Assembly (NCBI GenBank): GCA_964017145.1
Contig: OZ024847.1
Span: forward strand, 558,001-622,000
Source of the DNA: Agrocybe praecox
Taxonomy: Eukaryota > Basidiomycota > Agaricomycetes > Agaricales > Agrocybaceae
Direction: 5' to 3'
Length of the DNA: 64,000 nt
A program made the position numbers and the translations under genes. Shown one piece after another: positions 1 through 11,830 of this stretch (position 1 is the stretch's first letter; the number at the start of each line of letters is the position of its first letter). The notes beneath the pieces were generated by a model. The model made no database searches. It was given only the letters and a program-made list of their open reading frames with translations, and was not told where the DNA came from.

Positions 1-1
1 T

Positions 2-1119
2 GTATCTGGCAATCAACCCCCATCAGTGGGCCCTCGCTTTCTGGGGGCCCAAAGAGACGCCCCCCAGCCCCAGCGATCTCTTCATGGCTCCAATACGAGC
101 ATGGAGGTGTACAACGAGAAGAACATTGACGAGGATAGTCCTAGGGATGCAGGGCATAACAGCAACAATAACGACCATCTTCACCCTCAAACTCGCATTA
201 GAGACACTGACAGTGGCAAGCAAGAGAATATACATCTCAGACTCTCCATTCCTCCTCAGCCATCTCAGTCTGCCAGAGGCGATGTTTCACCAGTGCAGAG
301 TCAGCGCCAGCCCCGCAACATCGAAGCCGGACAATCCATTCGTCCCTCCTTTATTCGGCGACAATCTGAACTCGACTGGATAGTCCCGTCCACAGAAATT
401 AAAGTAACGCGAAAGTCTCGCTTCCTGAACCTGGTTCCTGAGCTAATCTAATATATGGTGCAGGCTAGTAATATTGCTCAGCGCTTACAGCCCACTCTCG
501 ATGTCGCCATGGCCGAAAAGGACAAATACGCTTTAAAAGCAAAGTGGACAGGGTGGACCCTCAACGCAGCAATTGGCATTCAAGTCCTACTAGGATCTCT
601 CACTACAGGGCTTTCTGCGGTGGCTACGTCTGGACACAAGTCGGCTGGTGCTTTCCTCTTTTTAAACATAGCTTTTTCTCATGAAAGCCTCATTTAACAG
701 ACAGCTGTCAGTACGACTATCCTCGGTACGTTCTCACCGGAAAAAACAGGGCCAAACAAGCTTACTTTTTTTTTTTCATCATTCACTAATCGATTTCATC
801 TACTTTTATACCTCCTCCAGGTGCCCTTGCAACTTTAGTCGCCTCTTACCTGGCAAGGGCGCGTGGGTCAAATGAGCCAGAACTATCTATAACTCGCGTG
901 AAGGATCTCGAGCAGTTTATCCGAGAATGCGAGGCGTTCAAAATGGACCATGGCCACATTACGGGACACGAATTTGACCATGAGTTAGAATCGAAGAGGA
1001 GAAAGTTTGAGGAGTTACTCGGTAATGCTAATGGGTATGTTTTAAATTTTAGTGGCTCTGGAGTTATGTGCCTTCCTAACCCACCGACCAGGGAACGAAG
1101 ACTTGCGCCGCCAGTGTAA
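2..1119 (+). CDS. Fungal SLATT-domain two-helix membrane protein, copy 1 (5' end outside window)
   Basis: Reads as exons 2-403, 464-647, 705-725, 821-1034 and 1092-1119, giving at least 282 aa. The frame is open to the window edge, so the true start may lie upstream; no convincing ATG was seen in exon 1. The first ~130 residues are polar, Ser/Pro/Gln-rich and probably disordered. Then come RLQPTLDVAMAEKDKYALKA, a hydrophobic segment (IGIQVLLGSLTTGLSAV), a second one (ILGALATLVASYLA), and a charged C-terminal helix with RVKDLEQFIRECEAF, ending ERRLAPPV. This layout matches the fungal SLATT family (SMODS and SLOG-associating two-transmembrane effector). Prokaryotic SLATT proteins are predicted pore-forming effectors of nucleotide-signalled conflict systems; the fungal role is unknown to me. 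A close paralogue lies at 9876-11045 with the same intron positions, which supports this model. The family call is fairly secure; the function is inference. Confidence 0.8.
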
Positions 1120-1664
1120 TCAAAGACTTCGCCTTCGTATGGATCATTTTTGTTGGTATCAACGTCATATGCTCGTGTACTAGAGTCAGCTCGTTGCATT
1201 TATGCTATCTTTGTTCACTAATTCCGATAGCTGCTATTAGGCTCTAATCGAAGGATTTATCCACATACTGAGTTTCCGTCGTGAAACCCTTTGACTATCT
1301 GTTAAAAACTCGTACTAACTTCCAGCACGGGTGCCATTTGACTGAATTTTCTCCACACAGATGTTCTATCGGCAAGTCTATTTTCCTATTTCTATCTCGG
1401 CGATGTCAGTATCTCAAACTTGTCAAACGTCGATCATCCAAATGAGCAACGCTGGCGTAGATATCAATTCGCACTATTATAGGCTTGCGGCAGCCAGCCA
1501 TGGTTACCGACTAACATTGAGAACCCGCCTGGAGGCTTTACTGCTTTCTCACACTCTGCGAGCAATCAAATGATGCCTCATAGTAAATGATACTTCTATG
1601 CTGCTTTTGTCATATATCTTCTTTTTCTGCACAAAGACCCCTTGTCGGACTATATCCGCCATCC
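1120..1664. other. Intergenic stretch, no gene recognised
   Basis: About 545 bases between the first SLATT gene and the next membrane-protein gene. The open frames here are short and match nothing I recognise. It probably holds the 3' end of the SLATT transcript and the promoter of the next gene; I saw no clear TATA box or repeat. Confidence 0.5.
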
Positions 1665-3173
1665 ATGTCCAGGGAAACATACTCACGTCAATGCCCACGC
1701 CCTACGTCGATCATCTCGAGAAAATACGCTCTTGGCCCAGCATTTATTTCCCTCGTTCTTTTCCAGCTCAACCTTCACATAGATATAACAGTCCTACGAG
1801 CAGCATCCAGCTCGTAGAGGTCGGAAGGCTATGAAACCTTTTCACCATCCTGTGCAAAGCCAATCGTAAGTGACAACCGATTATATCCAGATTACATGAA
1901 AGACAGTGAATTCTCAACACGCCCAGGTCTGGGACCCTGGTGAGTGATCGTTTGCATTTAATTACCCTTTATCCCGGAGCTCATGTAGGCAACTATCCAG
2001 CTGTTATGCAACCTTTTTAACGCTGGTGGTTTCGGGGTTCTATCAGCCCAAGTCTGTTAGTCCCGTTACTCTCACTAAACAATATCCATCTGACTATTAG
2101 GTTCATCTTAGACTTGTATATTCTCGCATTTACCGACGATAACTGGTACATGAACCTCTTGGTGTACGGCATATACCTGCTCGAAATGGCCCAAACTCTG
2201 GAAATATCCCGATCGATGTTTCAGTTGTTCGTATACAACTTTCTCGACAAGGATGCCTTGGACGATATCGACGATCTTTGGTTCTCCGTTCCCATAATCG
2301 GAGGGATAGGTGCACTTCGTTATATATCTTCCCTTTATTGCACCCCTGACAACTGGTCCATGTAGTCGCCTGTGTTGTCCAAATATTCTACGTCTATCGT
2401 ATCTATATGCTTCGTGAGGTCCTCCGAAGCTCGAAAGTAATCGTGGGAGTGGCAGCATTTGTAACCTTTGTACATTCTTTTTCTTCCATGTCCTGCGAGA
2501 CTCTAAATTTAAGGTGCTCTATAAATAGGTTTCTGTAGGACAACTGGCAAGCAGCATTGCGCTTGGTATCGAAATGTCGCAGCTCGAAAAATTCAGCTCG
2601 ATAAAGATACCACGCGTTCAGATTGCAGCCGGGGTAAGTTTGTGGAATTATATGTCCGTATGTCCGCAGAATTGATCCATAACAGATATGGTTGGCAGGA
2701 GAAGCGACGTGTGATATCTTGATTGCGATCTGCATGACACATATCGTTGGTACCCGGCCCTTCTGATGCATGTTAACACCTCTAACGAAGGTGCACTCCA
2801 GCTGCTTCGTACTGTTGAAGGAAGCTCTGGATACACACGGATATACGCTCGCAGGATCATGCGTCTAAGTATCGAGACTGGTACGCTAACAGGTGTGTAA
2901 GCTCTTACAACGTTGTGGTTTGCCGTTCACGATGCTTTTCCTGGTTCATAAATAGCCACGGTAGCCGTCCTAAACATTATCCTTGTGATGTTCAAAGGTC
3001 GAAAGCTTTATTACCAAACTAGTGCTACAGTTGTATCAAAACTGTACTCAAATACATTGCTGGCGTCGTTAAATAGTAGGATGGAGTTGACATCGGAAGA
3101 AGACAAAAGGGAAAGGGATGACTTGTCGGTCTTAGTGTTCAATAGTGACTCTACCATTTATCAGAATAAATAG
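1665..3173 (+). CDS. DUF6534-type seven-helix membrane protein
   Basis: Multi-exon gene. A start at 1665 opens with MSRETYSR and runs into RKYALGPAFISLVLF, the usual first helix of this family. The exon at about 2112-2310 encodes DDNWYMNLLVYGIYLLEMAQ and LDDIDDLWFSVPIIGGI. The next encodes VACVVQIFYVYRIYMLREV, followed by a stretch near 2520-2640 resembling the family's QLSS..LG..I block. Later exons give EGSSGYTRIYARRIMRLSIE and a final polar tail ending SDSTIYQNK. The order YGxxLLE...WFS.P...QxFYxYRI is typical of the basidiomycete DUF6533/DUF6534 membrane families, which resemble GPCRs but have no proven ligand. Exon joins between about 1760 and 2110 are uncertain, so the first helices are less sure than the rest. 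The gene lies on the same strand as the SLATT gene before it and the DUF6533 gene after it. Confidence 0.7.
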
Positions 3174-4502
3174 ATATTAATCATAAAGAATCGATCCAAA
3201 CTTGACTTGGGTACCTTACGTACTCTTCTGGCTGGGCTTAAGATATTGTCTCTGAGATAATTGTGATGCTCATTTCTTCTGCTGCTGTGATGAGTTATTC
3301 ATCACTCAAAATAACAGGTCAGACATTTCATGGAAAAATTTCGATCTCCAGCGAAGTAGATTTATCCTAAGAAAGGAGTTCGAAACAACGGAGGCGACAA
3401 ATGTTCCCATTCTCTAGAAGACTATCCCTACAGCGGTGGTGCCGGAAAAGAAGGAATTCAAGAAAAATACAAGATGCATATATTACTCTCAAAAGACTCA
3501 AGACTCAAAGGGGTGTCTAACGAGCATCCGCCGTACTCCAGCCTGCTGTGATCGCAGAAAATACACGTAATCCATCCGCCATTTGTGCGCAGGAATCAGG
3601 GATGTTTTTGGCGTTGCCTCGGGGGTATAATGTGAGAGCGCGCGGGGCGTATGATGGGGTACTTATACTGCTCAATGTACTGCGGCATTCATTACTTATG
3701 TACATCTCAAATGTCATGGCTCTCGAACTGTGTTCCAAATAGGCTATGCAATGCGAAACTTGAATCTTTTCGCGGAGAGTAAATTGGCTGACATGAGATA
3801 TGTTACGGGTCAATAACAAGGATACTTATTCGGCTCCGTAGCGAAAGGCGTACATATGTGTGGCAAAAATGACATAGGTGGCGATGCCGGCTTGCACGTG
3901 GCCGGATAACTGTGTTCATTATTTAAGTTGGGCCAGCCGCCAAAGTAGGGCATAAAGATGTTTATATCGATCTGGATTTCTTCGGAGAAAGAAAGAAGCG
4001 ATTACGGTCCGGTCTTTGTGGGCAACTATTTACCGGTATGGCTCCAACATGTCCAGGTCAATCCTAGTACAAGCTCAACAAATAGTATCTGGAGCCAATG
4101 TGCTGTGTAATAGTAGCGCCGGTTTACATGTTCCGTTGTGGATCTCAAATTAAGGTGCGTTTGATACTGTACTATTTAGAATAAAGCATTGCTTACATAC
4201 ACGATTCTGACTTGCCCGATGTATCCAATATAGGAGAACATTGCAAAATTTGGACTTACCATAACGGCAGGCACGACTCCGGAGGACAGTGTAGCCAGTA
4301 ATGACGATAAACATGTCGGAGATAAGTTAGAGTGTCAGTCATCCTATTCAGAAACAGCCTACACCCAGTGTGCATTACGACTGTCATGACAGCTTCTTCT
4401 ACTAGAAGACCGATTCCGAGTGACATGTCTCACTATAGTTATCACAAGTGGCTTGTATAAATCGACGTTTCGAAAAGCATCCTGGGATACGTCTGTTCCA
4501 GT
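3174..4502. other. Intergenic stretch, no gene recognised
   Basis: About 1.3 kb between two membrane-protein genes. The longest open frames overlap on opposite strands near 3517-3819, carry no motif I know and look like chance frames. I saw no repeat shared with other parts of the window. Confidence 0.5.
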
Positions 4503-6202
4503 ATGGACTCTACTTTTTCTGCTACCGTCATGTTTTACGCTCAGTATACTGCTTATTTTCAAGGTGAGTAAAGGCGTACACATTTTGTCAATATACCGTA
4601 AAGTTCTGACATATATTATGAACAGTGACTGCAGGGGGTGTCATCGTATACGACTACGGTGCGTTATTGAACTTTATATTGGAATCTTTCCATTAGTGAC
4701 TAGAGAAAATCAGTCATTACCTTAGGCCAAGAAGTAGAGCTAGTATGGGTGAGTGCCTATGCCCGTTCAGCCATCCAAAACATAAGTTGTGATACATCCA
4801 TATTCTAGCTCGAGAGATGGTCTCTAGGAAAAGTTCTTTTTTTAATGGTAGGCCCTCCAATGTCGATAGGAAAGTAATATTACGTACCTAATTGACACTC
4901 CGCTTGTAGAATCGATACTATGGGTTATCGACAATAATGTGAGTAGACTTTTATTAATTCTTGCGTAAAATATAATAACTAATCAAGAACCCTAGATACG
5001 GGGGTTATGGTAAGTAGGAGTCACCTATGAGGACTGCAAATACATTCTCAAACGAGAATAGGGCTCTTGATGCCTGGCAAAACAGACTTGGTAAGTTCAA
5101 TTTATTTCTAATTCAATACTTTTCTAATTACCTGGGACTGAATAAGTTGTAAGAGAAATCCCCTTCCCTTGACGTCTATAAAGTTGGTCGATTTCTGACG
5201 CGCTCATGCTTCACATATACAGTTGTGCGTAACGTAGTTATGGTTTGATTGTCACATATTCTGATCGAAGGGTGAATGTATAGGTCACCAGTTTGCGGAA
5301 TGGGCAGCATGGACAGGAGTGGGTGCCTGTATCTTAGCGCAAGGTATCTCCCCCCCTTTCTATATTCGACGCTACTCTCACCGACGAGATGCGCTTAGCG
5401 GTCCTTCAGCTTCGGATATATGCTCTATATCAAGGCAACAAAACCGTTCTTAGGACTATGATAGCCCTTTTTGTCCTATTAATGTCATCCGCTTGCGTAG
5501 TTCTTGGATTTGAACTCCTGAGTGTCGAAGGTGTGACCAATAACCAGTGATTCTAGCCCATAATGTTGTGCTAACTGGATTGTTTGTCGCAGTTATTACC
5601 TTACCGGGTGGTCTGTTCTGCATCGAAGGACACCAAACAGCCCGGTACTTCCGAGCATTCTGGGTGCTAATCCTTACATTCGAGACCTTCTTGTGCATGT
5701 TGGCCGTGGTTCGGGGTGTTCGCCTAAGGGATTCATTTGGAACTTTATCTTTATACGGCTGCGGACAGCAGCTGGTGAATATTTTGTTTCGTGATTCTCT
5801 GATCTACTTCCTAGCGTAAGCATGATCAGCCTTCCTTTCTCTATTTTCCCGGTCTAACGAATGTTCTGCTCTTATAGAATTCTTCTTGGATGTATTGCCA
5901 GCGTATTAATCTTCGAGTTCGCCCCTGTATGTAACTTTCTTACTCAGGAGTGATACCGTGTTGATTTTGATCGAACGTAGATCGGAATGAAGGAAGCGAC
6001 TATAGGATATGATATTGCATTTCCGAATCTCATGGCATGTCGACTTATTCTCAGCACTCGAAGCGCGGTAAAATCAAAGATTACGTATACGAATATGGAT
6101 GGTATGCCTGACTTCGAGGGGCTCTCCGCAGGAGAAGATAATTCACCGGTTTTTATGCCAGGTATACCAGTGACGGATCCAGATTTCAATCATGACGTAT
6201 AA
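4503..6202 (+). CDS. DUF6533-type seven-helix membrane protein
   Basis: The start at 4503 gives MDSTFSATVMFYAQYTAYFQ. Clean early splices (4503-4563, 4635-4658, 4714-4748) join to GGVIVYDYVITLGQEVELVW. This is the N-terminal signature of DUF6533 (YDY..TL..EVEL.W), followed by RRWSLGKVLFLM and an NRY exon. Later exons give CHQFAEWAAWTGVGACILA, LQLRIYALYQGNKTVL with a following helix, ETFLCMLAVVRGVRLRD, RDSLIYFLA, ILLGCIASVLIFEFAP and a cytosolic-type tail from 5982 ending DPDFNHDV. Nearly the whole family pattern is present in order, so the gene is probably intact, with ten or so short exons. Exact borders between 4850 and 5450 are not all resolved. The function is unknown; the family is predicted to sit in membranes. 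It may share an ancient fold with its DUF6534 neighbour at 1665-3173, though the sequences differ clearly. Confidence 0.75.
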
Positions 6203-7921
6203 CATAATTTATCCTCGTACATTTGTGTATTGGTACAAGGGTTGCGTGAAAAGAATATTTTTGTATAATAAAAGCTATAGATAGAGTAGTGTCCTTGTAA
6301 TATTCATTAAGCAGGTCTTTCGGGTAAAGGAAAGAAACAGGCTTACACGACGATTCTATTCTAATCGGCCCATCGCATGATCCCGAAATTCGGATCTGCG
6401 GCAATAGCTGAACGCTGCAAGAACGTAAACTCCAATTTCTGACATATTTTGCGACTTTTCTGTACAGAGATCAATTAATTGAAGAAATTAACTTGACTTA
6501 GTATAGCTAAGAAAGTGGAGAAAACATTGGGGGAAATCAGGTGTCTGTGGTCTCACTAATGCGAGCTTTGATGCAACTTTGATGCGCATGATGCGCACGT
6601 CCAAATCCGGAGGTGGCTATACTATCGACTTGGACTTGGTCGAAAAATTTACGAAGAACTCAGTTGAGCAAACCGGAAAAAAAAGCTTACAGTCGCTCTC
6701 CACTAGATAGAATCTGTAATTTAAGTACTTCAGCTGTTATCATGAGTCGTGACACAAAATTTCCCAAGCACTGCCATCGATCGACCTAGTTTTGTGCTGG
6801 CGAGTAAAAATTGACCTTTTAGAATTGTTTTAGAATAAATGATCGTCTTCGTCGATAGGGCCTCGCTGTACATCCGACTCTTCACAAAGCCCCTCGGGCT
6901 CTCTCCTTAGAGTTACGCAAGAAAAAGTATATGTACATGTTTGGGACAGCCTTTTTAAAAATGGAAAAAGACAAAAAAATTCCTCACGGGTTGGCTAATA
7001 TTTTGATAGTAGGAATCCATTAACTTTTATGCATATCCACGAATTTAGACTGAATAAATATAGCATATACGGACCTATATTTTTTTCTGCACCTGAGGAA
7101 GCTAATGAGTCTATAATTACAGCAAATGCCAAAAACCCAACCAAAACCATCACCCGGCCGGGACCGCTTAAGACAAGGACCGAGTAGAGTAGAGCGCTGC
7201 AGTGGCATATATGTGAGGAGTCGATCGTCAAAATATTGTAATGCACGTGTAAAGAAGGGGACGGCACAGTTAGCAGATACTTAGAAAAGTAACGGTACAA
7301 TTAACCTGGATTGTTGGGGAGTGGAATTGGGGCAAATTTTGGGCAAATCCATGTTCGTAATCAGGGTAGCAGAAAACTGCAGAAATAGAGGAGAACAGAA
7401 GTTGCTATTGGTTGACGTTGAGCGTTGAAGTTGAACGTTTTGAACATTAAAATATTGAAGTTTGAACAGCGTTGATTCTGATCAAATTCTGATCCTGATT
7501 GAACGTTGAATGTTGAAATCAACGGAACTTCGGAGCCAAATGATGCCGGAGCCGATAATTTGTTCGTGTTAGAAACAGGGGCGGCAGAAAATAGTACGGG
7601 TCGATGTGGGGGAAAAATCCTTAGTGAGGTGCTTGTAGCTGTTTGATTGCAAAGCAGCAGAAAATACGGTTACTATATATGGTGAATTTTGACCGTGGGG
7701 AGCCTTACTTTCAGCAAGGCCATGAACTGAAGTCTGACGCCTTCTTATCATTATTATTCTTTATTTATTCTAAAAATGAACAAGCTTAAGCCAACAAAAT
7801 TGTCAACAAACGTGATACGTAACATCATGGCACCTTTGTGACAAATTACCACCGGGTGTACCTTGTTTGGCATCCCCGGCCGACAATATGTCAATGTCAT
7901 ATCCCGGTCCCATCAAAGGAG
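6203..7921. other. Intergenic stretch with a GTTGAA-rich low-complexity patch
   Basis: About 1.7 kb without a recognisable gene. From about 7410 to 7530 the sequence repeats short variants of GTTGA/GTTGAA and GATTCTGATC, a degenerate low-complexity patch. Other frames are short and unremarkable. The right edge abuts the inverted-repeat element. Confidence 0.5.
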
Positions 7922-7922
7922 T

Positions 7923-8099
7923 ATGGAAACCCGGACTGTCAAGCTTCGAAACTTGTGGCCAAACATGACCCGGCATGTGTTGCCGAACATTCTTGGCTCT
8001 TGGCACATGGAAACCAAAATGATGCGCGCCCTTACGCGCATCAGCGAGCGTGCACGTGAATTTTCAGTCCCTCAACGTCGTCCTCAACGTTCCCGCTCA
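7923..8099 (+). repeat. Left terminal inverted repeat of the 7.9-9.6 kb element
   Basis: Outer tip ATGGAAACCCGGACTGTC, inner end near CAACGTTCCCGC. It is the reverse complement of about 9445-9627 except for scattered single changes and a 7-base insertion in the right arm. Confidence 0.8.
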
Positions 8100-9444
8100 A
8101 CGAAATGGATTTTCTAGTTTTTAAAATTATGAAAATGTGTGGTAGAGTTTTTAATATATATATTCACACAGTAAAGTCAAAGATAAGTAAAGGTTATCTG
8201 CAAGACACTGGGAGACGCGTCCAAACCAATATTTGGCGGCCGTGGGAAAGTGGACTGGACAAATATAATGCCGACAGTCCAATTCTGCGCTTCCAGCCTC
8301 AACGATGTTCGGTATGGTACGGAAAACGGTGGACACGACTGTCGGTGGGTTGGGGGAAAGCTTAGCTTAGCTAAGCGGTACGCGGAGCAGAGAGACCAGC
8401 CGCGTTGCTTACTATTAGCTAGACAGAGTCAAAGGTTTGCTTGCTGGCGTGGTCTTGTTGATTCACATATATTAGTAAATAAATAAATTCGGATTGAAAT
8501 GTTTGATTAGCCTTTGAGGATATTGGGCAAATATCGGGAGGATATCTTAAAATTCTGAATAGGCACTAATAACTTAGATATTCGTATTCTTAATGTGGAC
8601 GGCAAGAATGTTGTGGATTAGACTGTGAATAACAGGATGGGAAATGTAGTAAACGAAAATTGTCAATGAATGGGTGGGTGGTGGGTGAAAAATGTACGGT
8701 AGAGCCGCCGTGTAGGCTTCGTGCAGGCTTCGAGGCTGGTCAAATGGTGGTGATGAGCAACGAGCGTGGCGAAATTTTCCCATCACTCACCATTTGCTCG
8801 GCTGGACGTCGGGGCCGGCCGTTCCGTTAGACCCCGTGCTATTCCACACTGATCATTTGGAATTTAGATGCCATGACTTGCTGTCCACTAATGTAATTCA
8901 ATGTACTGTATAATATATTCTTTCTCAAATTTATTGGGTTTACCACGTCTAAATTGAATTGTACAGTGTACAATTAATTGAATGGTTGAGTGTACTTCGT
9001 TATCAATATGTCTGTTGTCAATGGTTAACTAAATTATATGTATCAAGAGTGAGAAACGACTCAAACGAGGAAAAAGTACATATGTATAGATATGAATTTC
9101 TGCCGCTGGTGCAGATCGATGAGTGCTATATGACACCAAAATAGCTCAATACATTATATCTGTGACAATGGCTACTTCTGAGCGCTTTCGAACTGGTTTA
9201 AGGCATACTTTAAGAAGTTAAAGAGGACCACTGAGTATTCCAGTGATTTAATGCCATATTAGCTTATATTAATAGGAAATACGTAGGTACATGCATACAC
9301 AAGCAAGCAATATGGAAATTATAGGTTATCAAATGCTGATTTTCGATTGTGATATATTTTTCAATTTCATTAAATATGTAATGATGGACAATCTATACAC
9401 TGTTACACATTTCTGTATTTTAAAAACAAAGAATCCATCTTGTT

Positions 9445-9627
9445 GTGCGGGAATGTTGAGGACGACGTTGATGGACTGAAAATTCACGTGCACGCTCGCT
9501 GATGCGCGTAAGGGCGCGCATCATTTTGGTTTCCATGTGCCAAGAGCCAAGAATGTTCGGCAACACATGCCGGGTCATGTTTGGCCACAAGTTTCGAAGC
9601 TTGACAGTCCGGACTCCGGGTTTCCAT
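9445..9627 (-). repeat. Right terminal inverted repeat of the 7.9-9.6 kb element
   Basis: Read on the minus strand it begins ATGGAAACCCGGAGTCCG and then follows the left arm. The extra GTCCGGA beside the tip looks like a small local duplication. Confidence 0.8.
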
Positions 9628-9875
9628 AAAGGAGGAGCTTAAAACAGCTTGTCGGTGTTTTGGATGTCCGATAGAACAATGCGATGACATATTTATACAG
9701 TTTCTGTCCATACCTTCGCAGTAATCCCGCCAAACATACGAGCTTGTCAGCCCATGATATTCAAGTTGTTCCCAGCCTTTTAACATCGGAATGTCTGAAT
9801 TGAGTGGGTCGTTTTCGTTCCCAACTTCTTCGTCAATAATACGACTGTAAGGCTAAAGACCAACAATTTCGGTCA

Positions 9876-11045
9876 ATGGCTTCCCAGTCCCATCGCGAGT
9901 ACGTCTCTCCATCGTTGCAACCGATCGCTCACGCACCTCAAGAGCGCACTGAAGAGAATCGCCGTGGAAGAGAGCAATCGGTCAATAATTTCCCGTCCAG
10001 GGAGGGAAACGATCCATTCCGGGAAGGCTCTACGAAGAGTGCTGCATCAAGTTTACCAGCGCCACATGTTAGTGTTGACGTAGGAAGAAGCGGCGCTGAG
10101 CAACAACACTTCGGTTACAACAGCCCCCACACGAGCATCCCGTCTTTCAACGAAAAGCATGCAGAAAGAGAGGATTACACTGGGCAGTTGCAAGGGAACG
10201 CGCATCTATCCCTACCCTCTCAGACCACGAGAGGTGAAGTGTTGGGATCACAGAGTCGACGACAGCCGAATAGAGACAGCCAACGACCTCATCATGCCTC
10301 TTTTGTCCAGCGTCAATCAACGACCCACCAAGTAATATCAGATACCCCTGAAATGAAAGTGAGAAAAATCTGCTTTCGTGTGATTTATTCGATACTTACC
10401 TTAGTACTTATAGGCCAGCGTTGCTCAGCGTCTACAGCCTACTCTCGATGTTGCCATAGCTGAAAAGAACAAGTATGTTCTCAAGGCAAAGTGGACGGGT
10501 TGGGCGCTCAACGCAGCGATTGGTATGCAAGTCTTACTTGGTTCCTTAACGACAGGCCTATCTGCTGTAGCTGTCTCAGGAAGGAAATCGGTGTGGTGTT
10601 TTTCTTTATCCGATATCAAGATCTCCTGAAAATTTCAATACAATCTCCAGACAGGTGTGAGTACGACCATCCTCGGTAAGCTCTCACACCCGATATAACA
10701 ACGCCAAATAAATTGACACATTTGAATATACGGTCTATTTTTAATCTTCATAGGTGCCTTAGCGACTCTCGTCGCGTCTTATCTGGCTCGGGCACGAGGG
10801 TCAAACGAGCCCGAATTGTCCATAGCAAGAGTGAAGGATCTCGAACAATTTATACGGGAATGCGAAGCATTTAAGATGGACCATGGTCATACGATTGGAG
10901 ACGAATTTGATCGCGTACTCATATCTAAGAGAAACCGGTTCGAAGAACTGTTGGGAAATGCGAATGGGTATGTTTTTCCCCATCAAAGAATTGAACTAGG
11001 CTTATGTTTTTGTTCAGGGAACGCAGAATGTCTCCACCAGTATAA
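9876..11045 (+). CDS. Fungal SLATT-domain two-helix membrane protein, copy 2 (complete)
   Basis: The start at 9876 opens MASQSHREYVSPSLQP. The first exon runs to 10358 (161 codons, phase 0), the second is 10414-10590, then a short exon VSTTILG, then GALATLVASYLARARGSNEP up to about 10968, and a last exon ending ERRMSPPV with stop at 11043-11045. The product is about 308 aa. The N-terminal ~160 residues are hydrophilic and low in complexity. Two hydrophobic segments follow (IGMQVLLGSLTTGLSAV and ILGALATLVASYLA), then a charged helix with RVKDLEQFIRECEAFKMDHG. It shares intron positions and most of the C-terminal half with the gene at 2-1119, so it is a paralogue. The family matches fungal SLATT. 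A pore-forming effector role is known only as a prediction for prokaryotic relatives. The inverted-repeat element ends about 250 bp upstream and could affect its promoter. Confidence 0.85.
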
Positions 11046-11159
11046 TACAAATCCTTTATTCACTCAAACAGTCATAAGCGTTTACCCTTCCCACTTTCGT
11101 TATTATTACTATACTTAACACGACCATAATTTCAACCTGCTGTATGTACATATGTACGA

Positions 11160-11830
11160 TGGCCATTCCATTTCCACGCTGATCACCGGAAATTTGGCAG
11201 GAGTATTTCGCGCGCACCTCAGGAATCACACCCCTGAGCTTTTGAACTGGTATATCTTGCTGTCCACTCAATGTATTGAACAATGCTCGAACATATAGAA
11301 TTGGGCCCCCATTCGGTAAGAAGTGAGTGCCAGGCATAGCAGGTACGCCCTTCTTGAACGCGTTATTTGTAATCAACATATGACTCCGAGTCACCCTCAC
11401 TGTTTGTATCGTCGTATATGCGTAACTTGAACCTATTTATTAACCACGTCAAAAAGCTGGACGTACTAGAGAAACATCCCAACTTCTTAGGTAGTCCATT
11501 CCGCGAGGCCTGTAAGATATTCCTTCGTGGAATTTGAAACAAATCGCGATTTTCGGCATAGAGCTTTGACGCCATCTCGGTATGCATTTTGAATCCACCG
11601 TATCCCAATGAATCAAGAAGCTTGAAAAATGTGGCTTGCGTCAGAGAGGAAGACTGTAGGTTCGACGTCATGGTCTGGATGCGTAATCGTTTGAGCAGCG
11701 CAGATATGGACGCAGATGTAAGCGATTCACGTGCTGATCGATTATATCGAGGAGAGTAGGAGGTTCAGAAGCAAAGCCCAGGCGCATCCCTGAAGGAAGG
11801 ATTTACTGCAAGACAGGTAAGCGCAGAGAA
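11160..11830 (-). pseudogene. Broken class I/II PLP aminotransferase (2-aminoadipate/aromatic type)
   Basis: Read on the minus strand from about 11830 it gives ILPSGMRLGFASEPPTLLDI, then after a likely intron TMTSNLQSSSLTQATFF, LLDSLGYGGFKMHTEMAS, and finally NNAFKKGVPAMPGTHFLPNG and YVRALFNTLS. These blocks match, in order, the C-terminal half of ARO8/2-aminoadipate-type aminotransferases (SK.I..G.RLG, N.Q.SSL.Q, GY.GF..HT, KAF..GV.ALPGT.FLPNG, YVR.SF). Damage is visible. At the expected Ser-Lys-Ile site the codons are out of frame by one base, the PEAGMF-W region is scrambled, and the last blocks sit in another frame. The N-terminal half was not found. I conclude it is a decaying fragment lying tail to tail with the SLATT-2 gene. 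Confidence 0.65.

Larger units (their letters stand above)
7922..9627. mobile_element. Non-autonomous DNA transposon with long terminal inverted repeats
   Basis: About 1.7 kb. The left arm (7923 to about 8099) reappears as reverse complement at the right (about 9445-9627) with only a few mismatches and one 7-base insertion near the right tip. Both tips read ATGGAAACCCGGA from the outside. Immediately outside, AAAGGAG occurs at 7915-7921 and again at 9628-9634, so there is a direct repeat of 7 bases, 8 with one mismatch. Arms of about 180 bp plus a 7-9 bp duplication fit a hAT-like or Mutator-like non-autonomous element. The core has no frame resembling a transposase. Open frames inside the arms are identical on both sides because of the repeat and should not be annotated as genes. 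Confidence 0.75.

Noticed and set aside
7838..8117. Open frames in the transposon arms, repeated at 9484-9786
   Set aside because: Their agreement comes from the inverted repeat of the element; no protein family fits.
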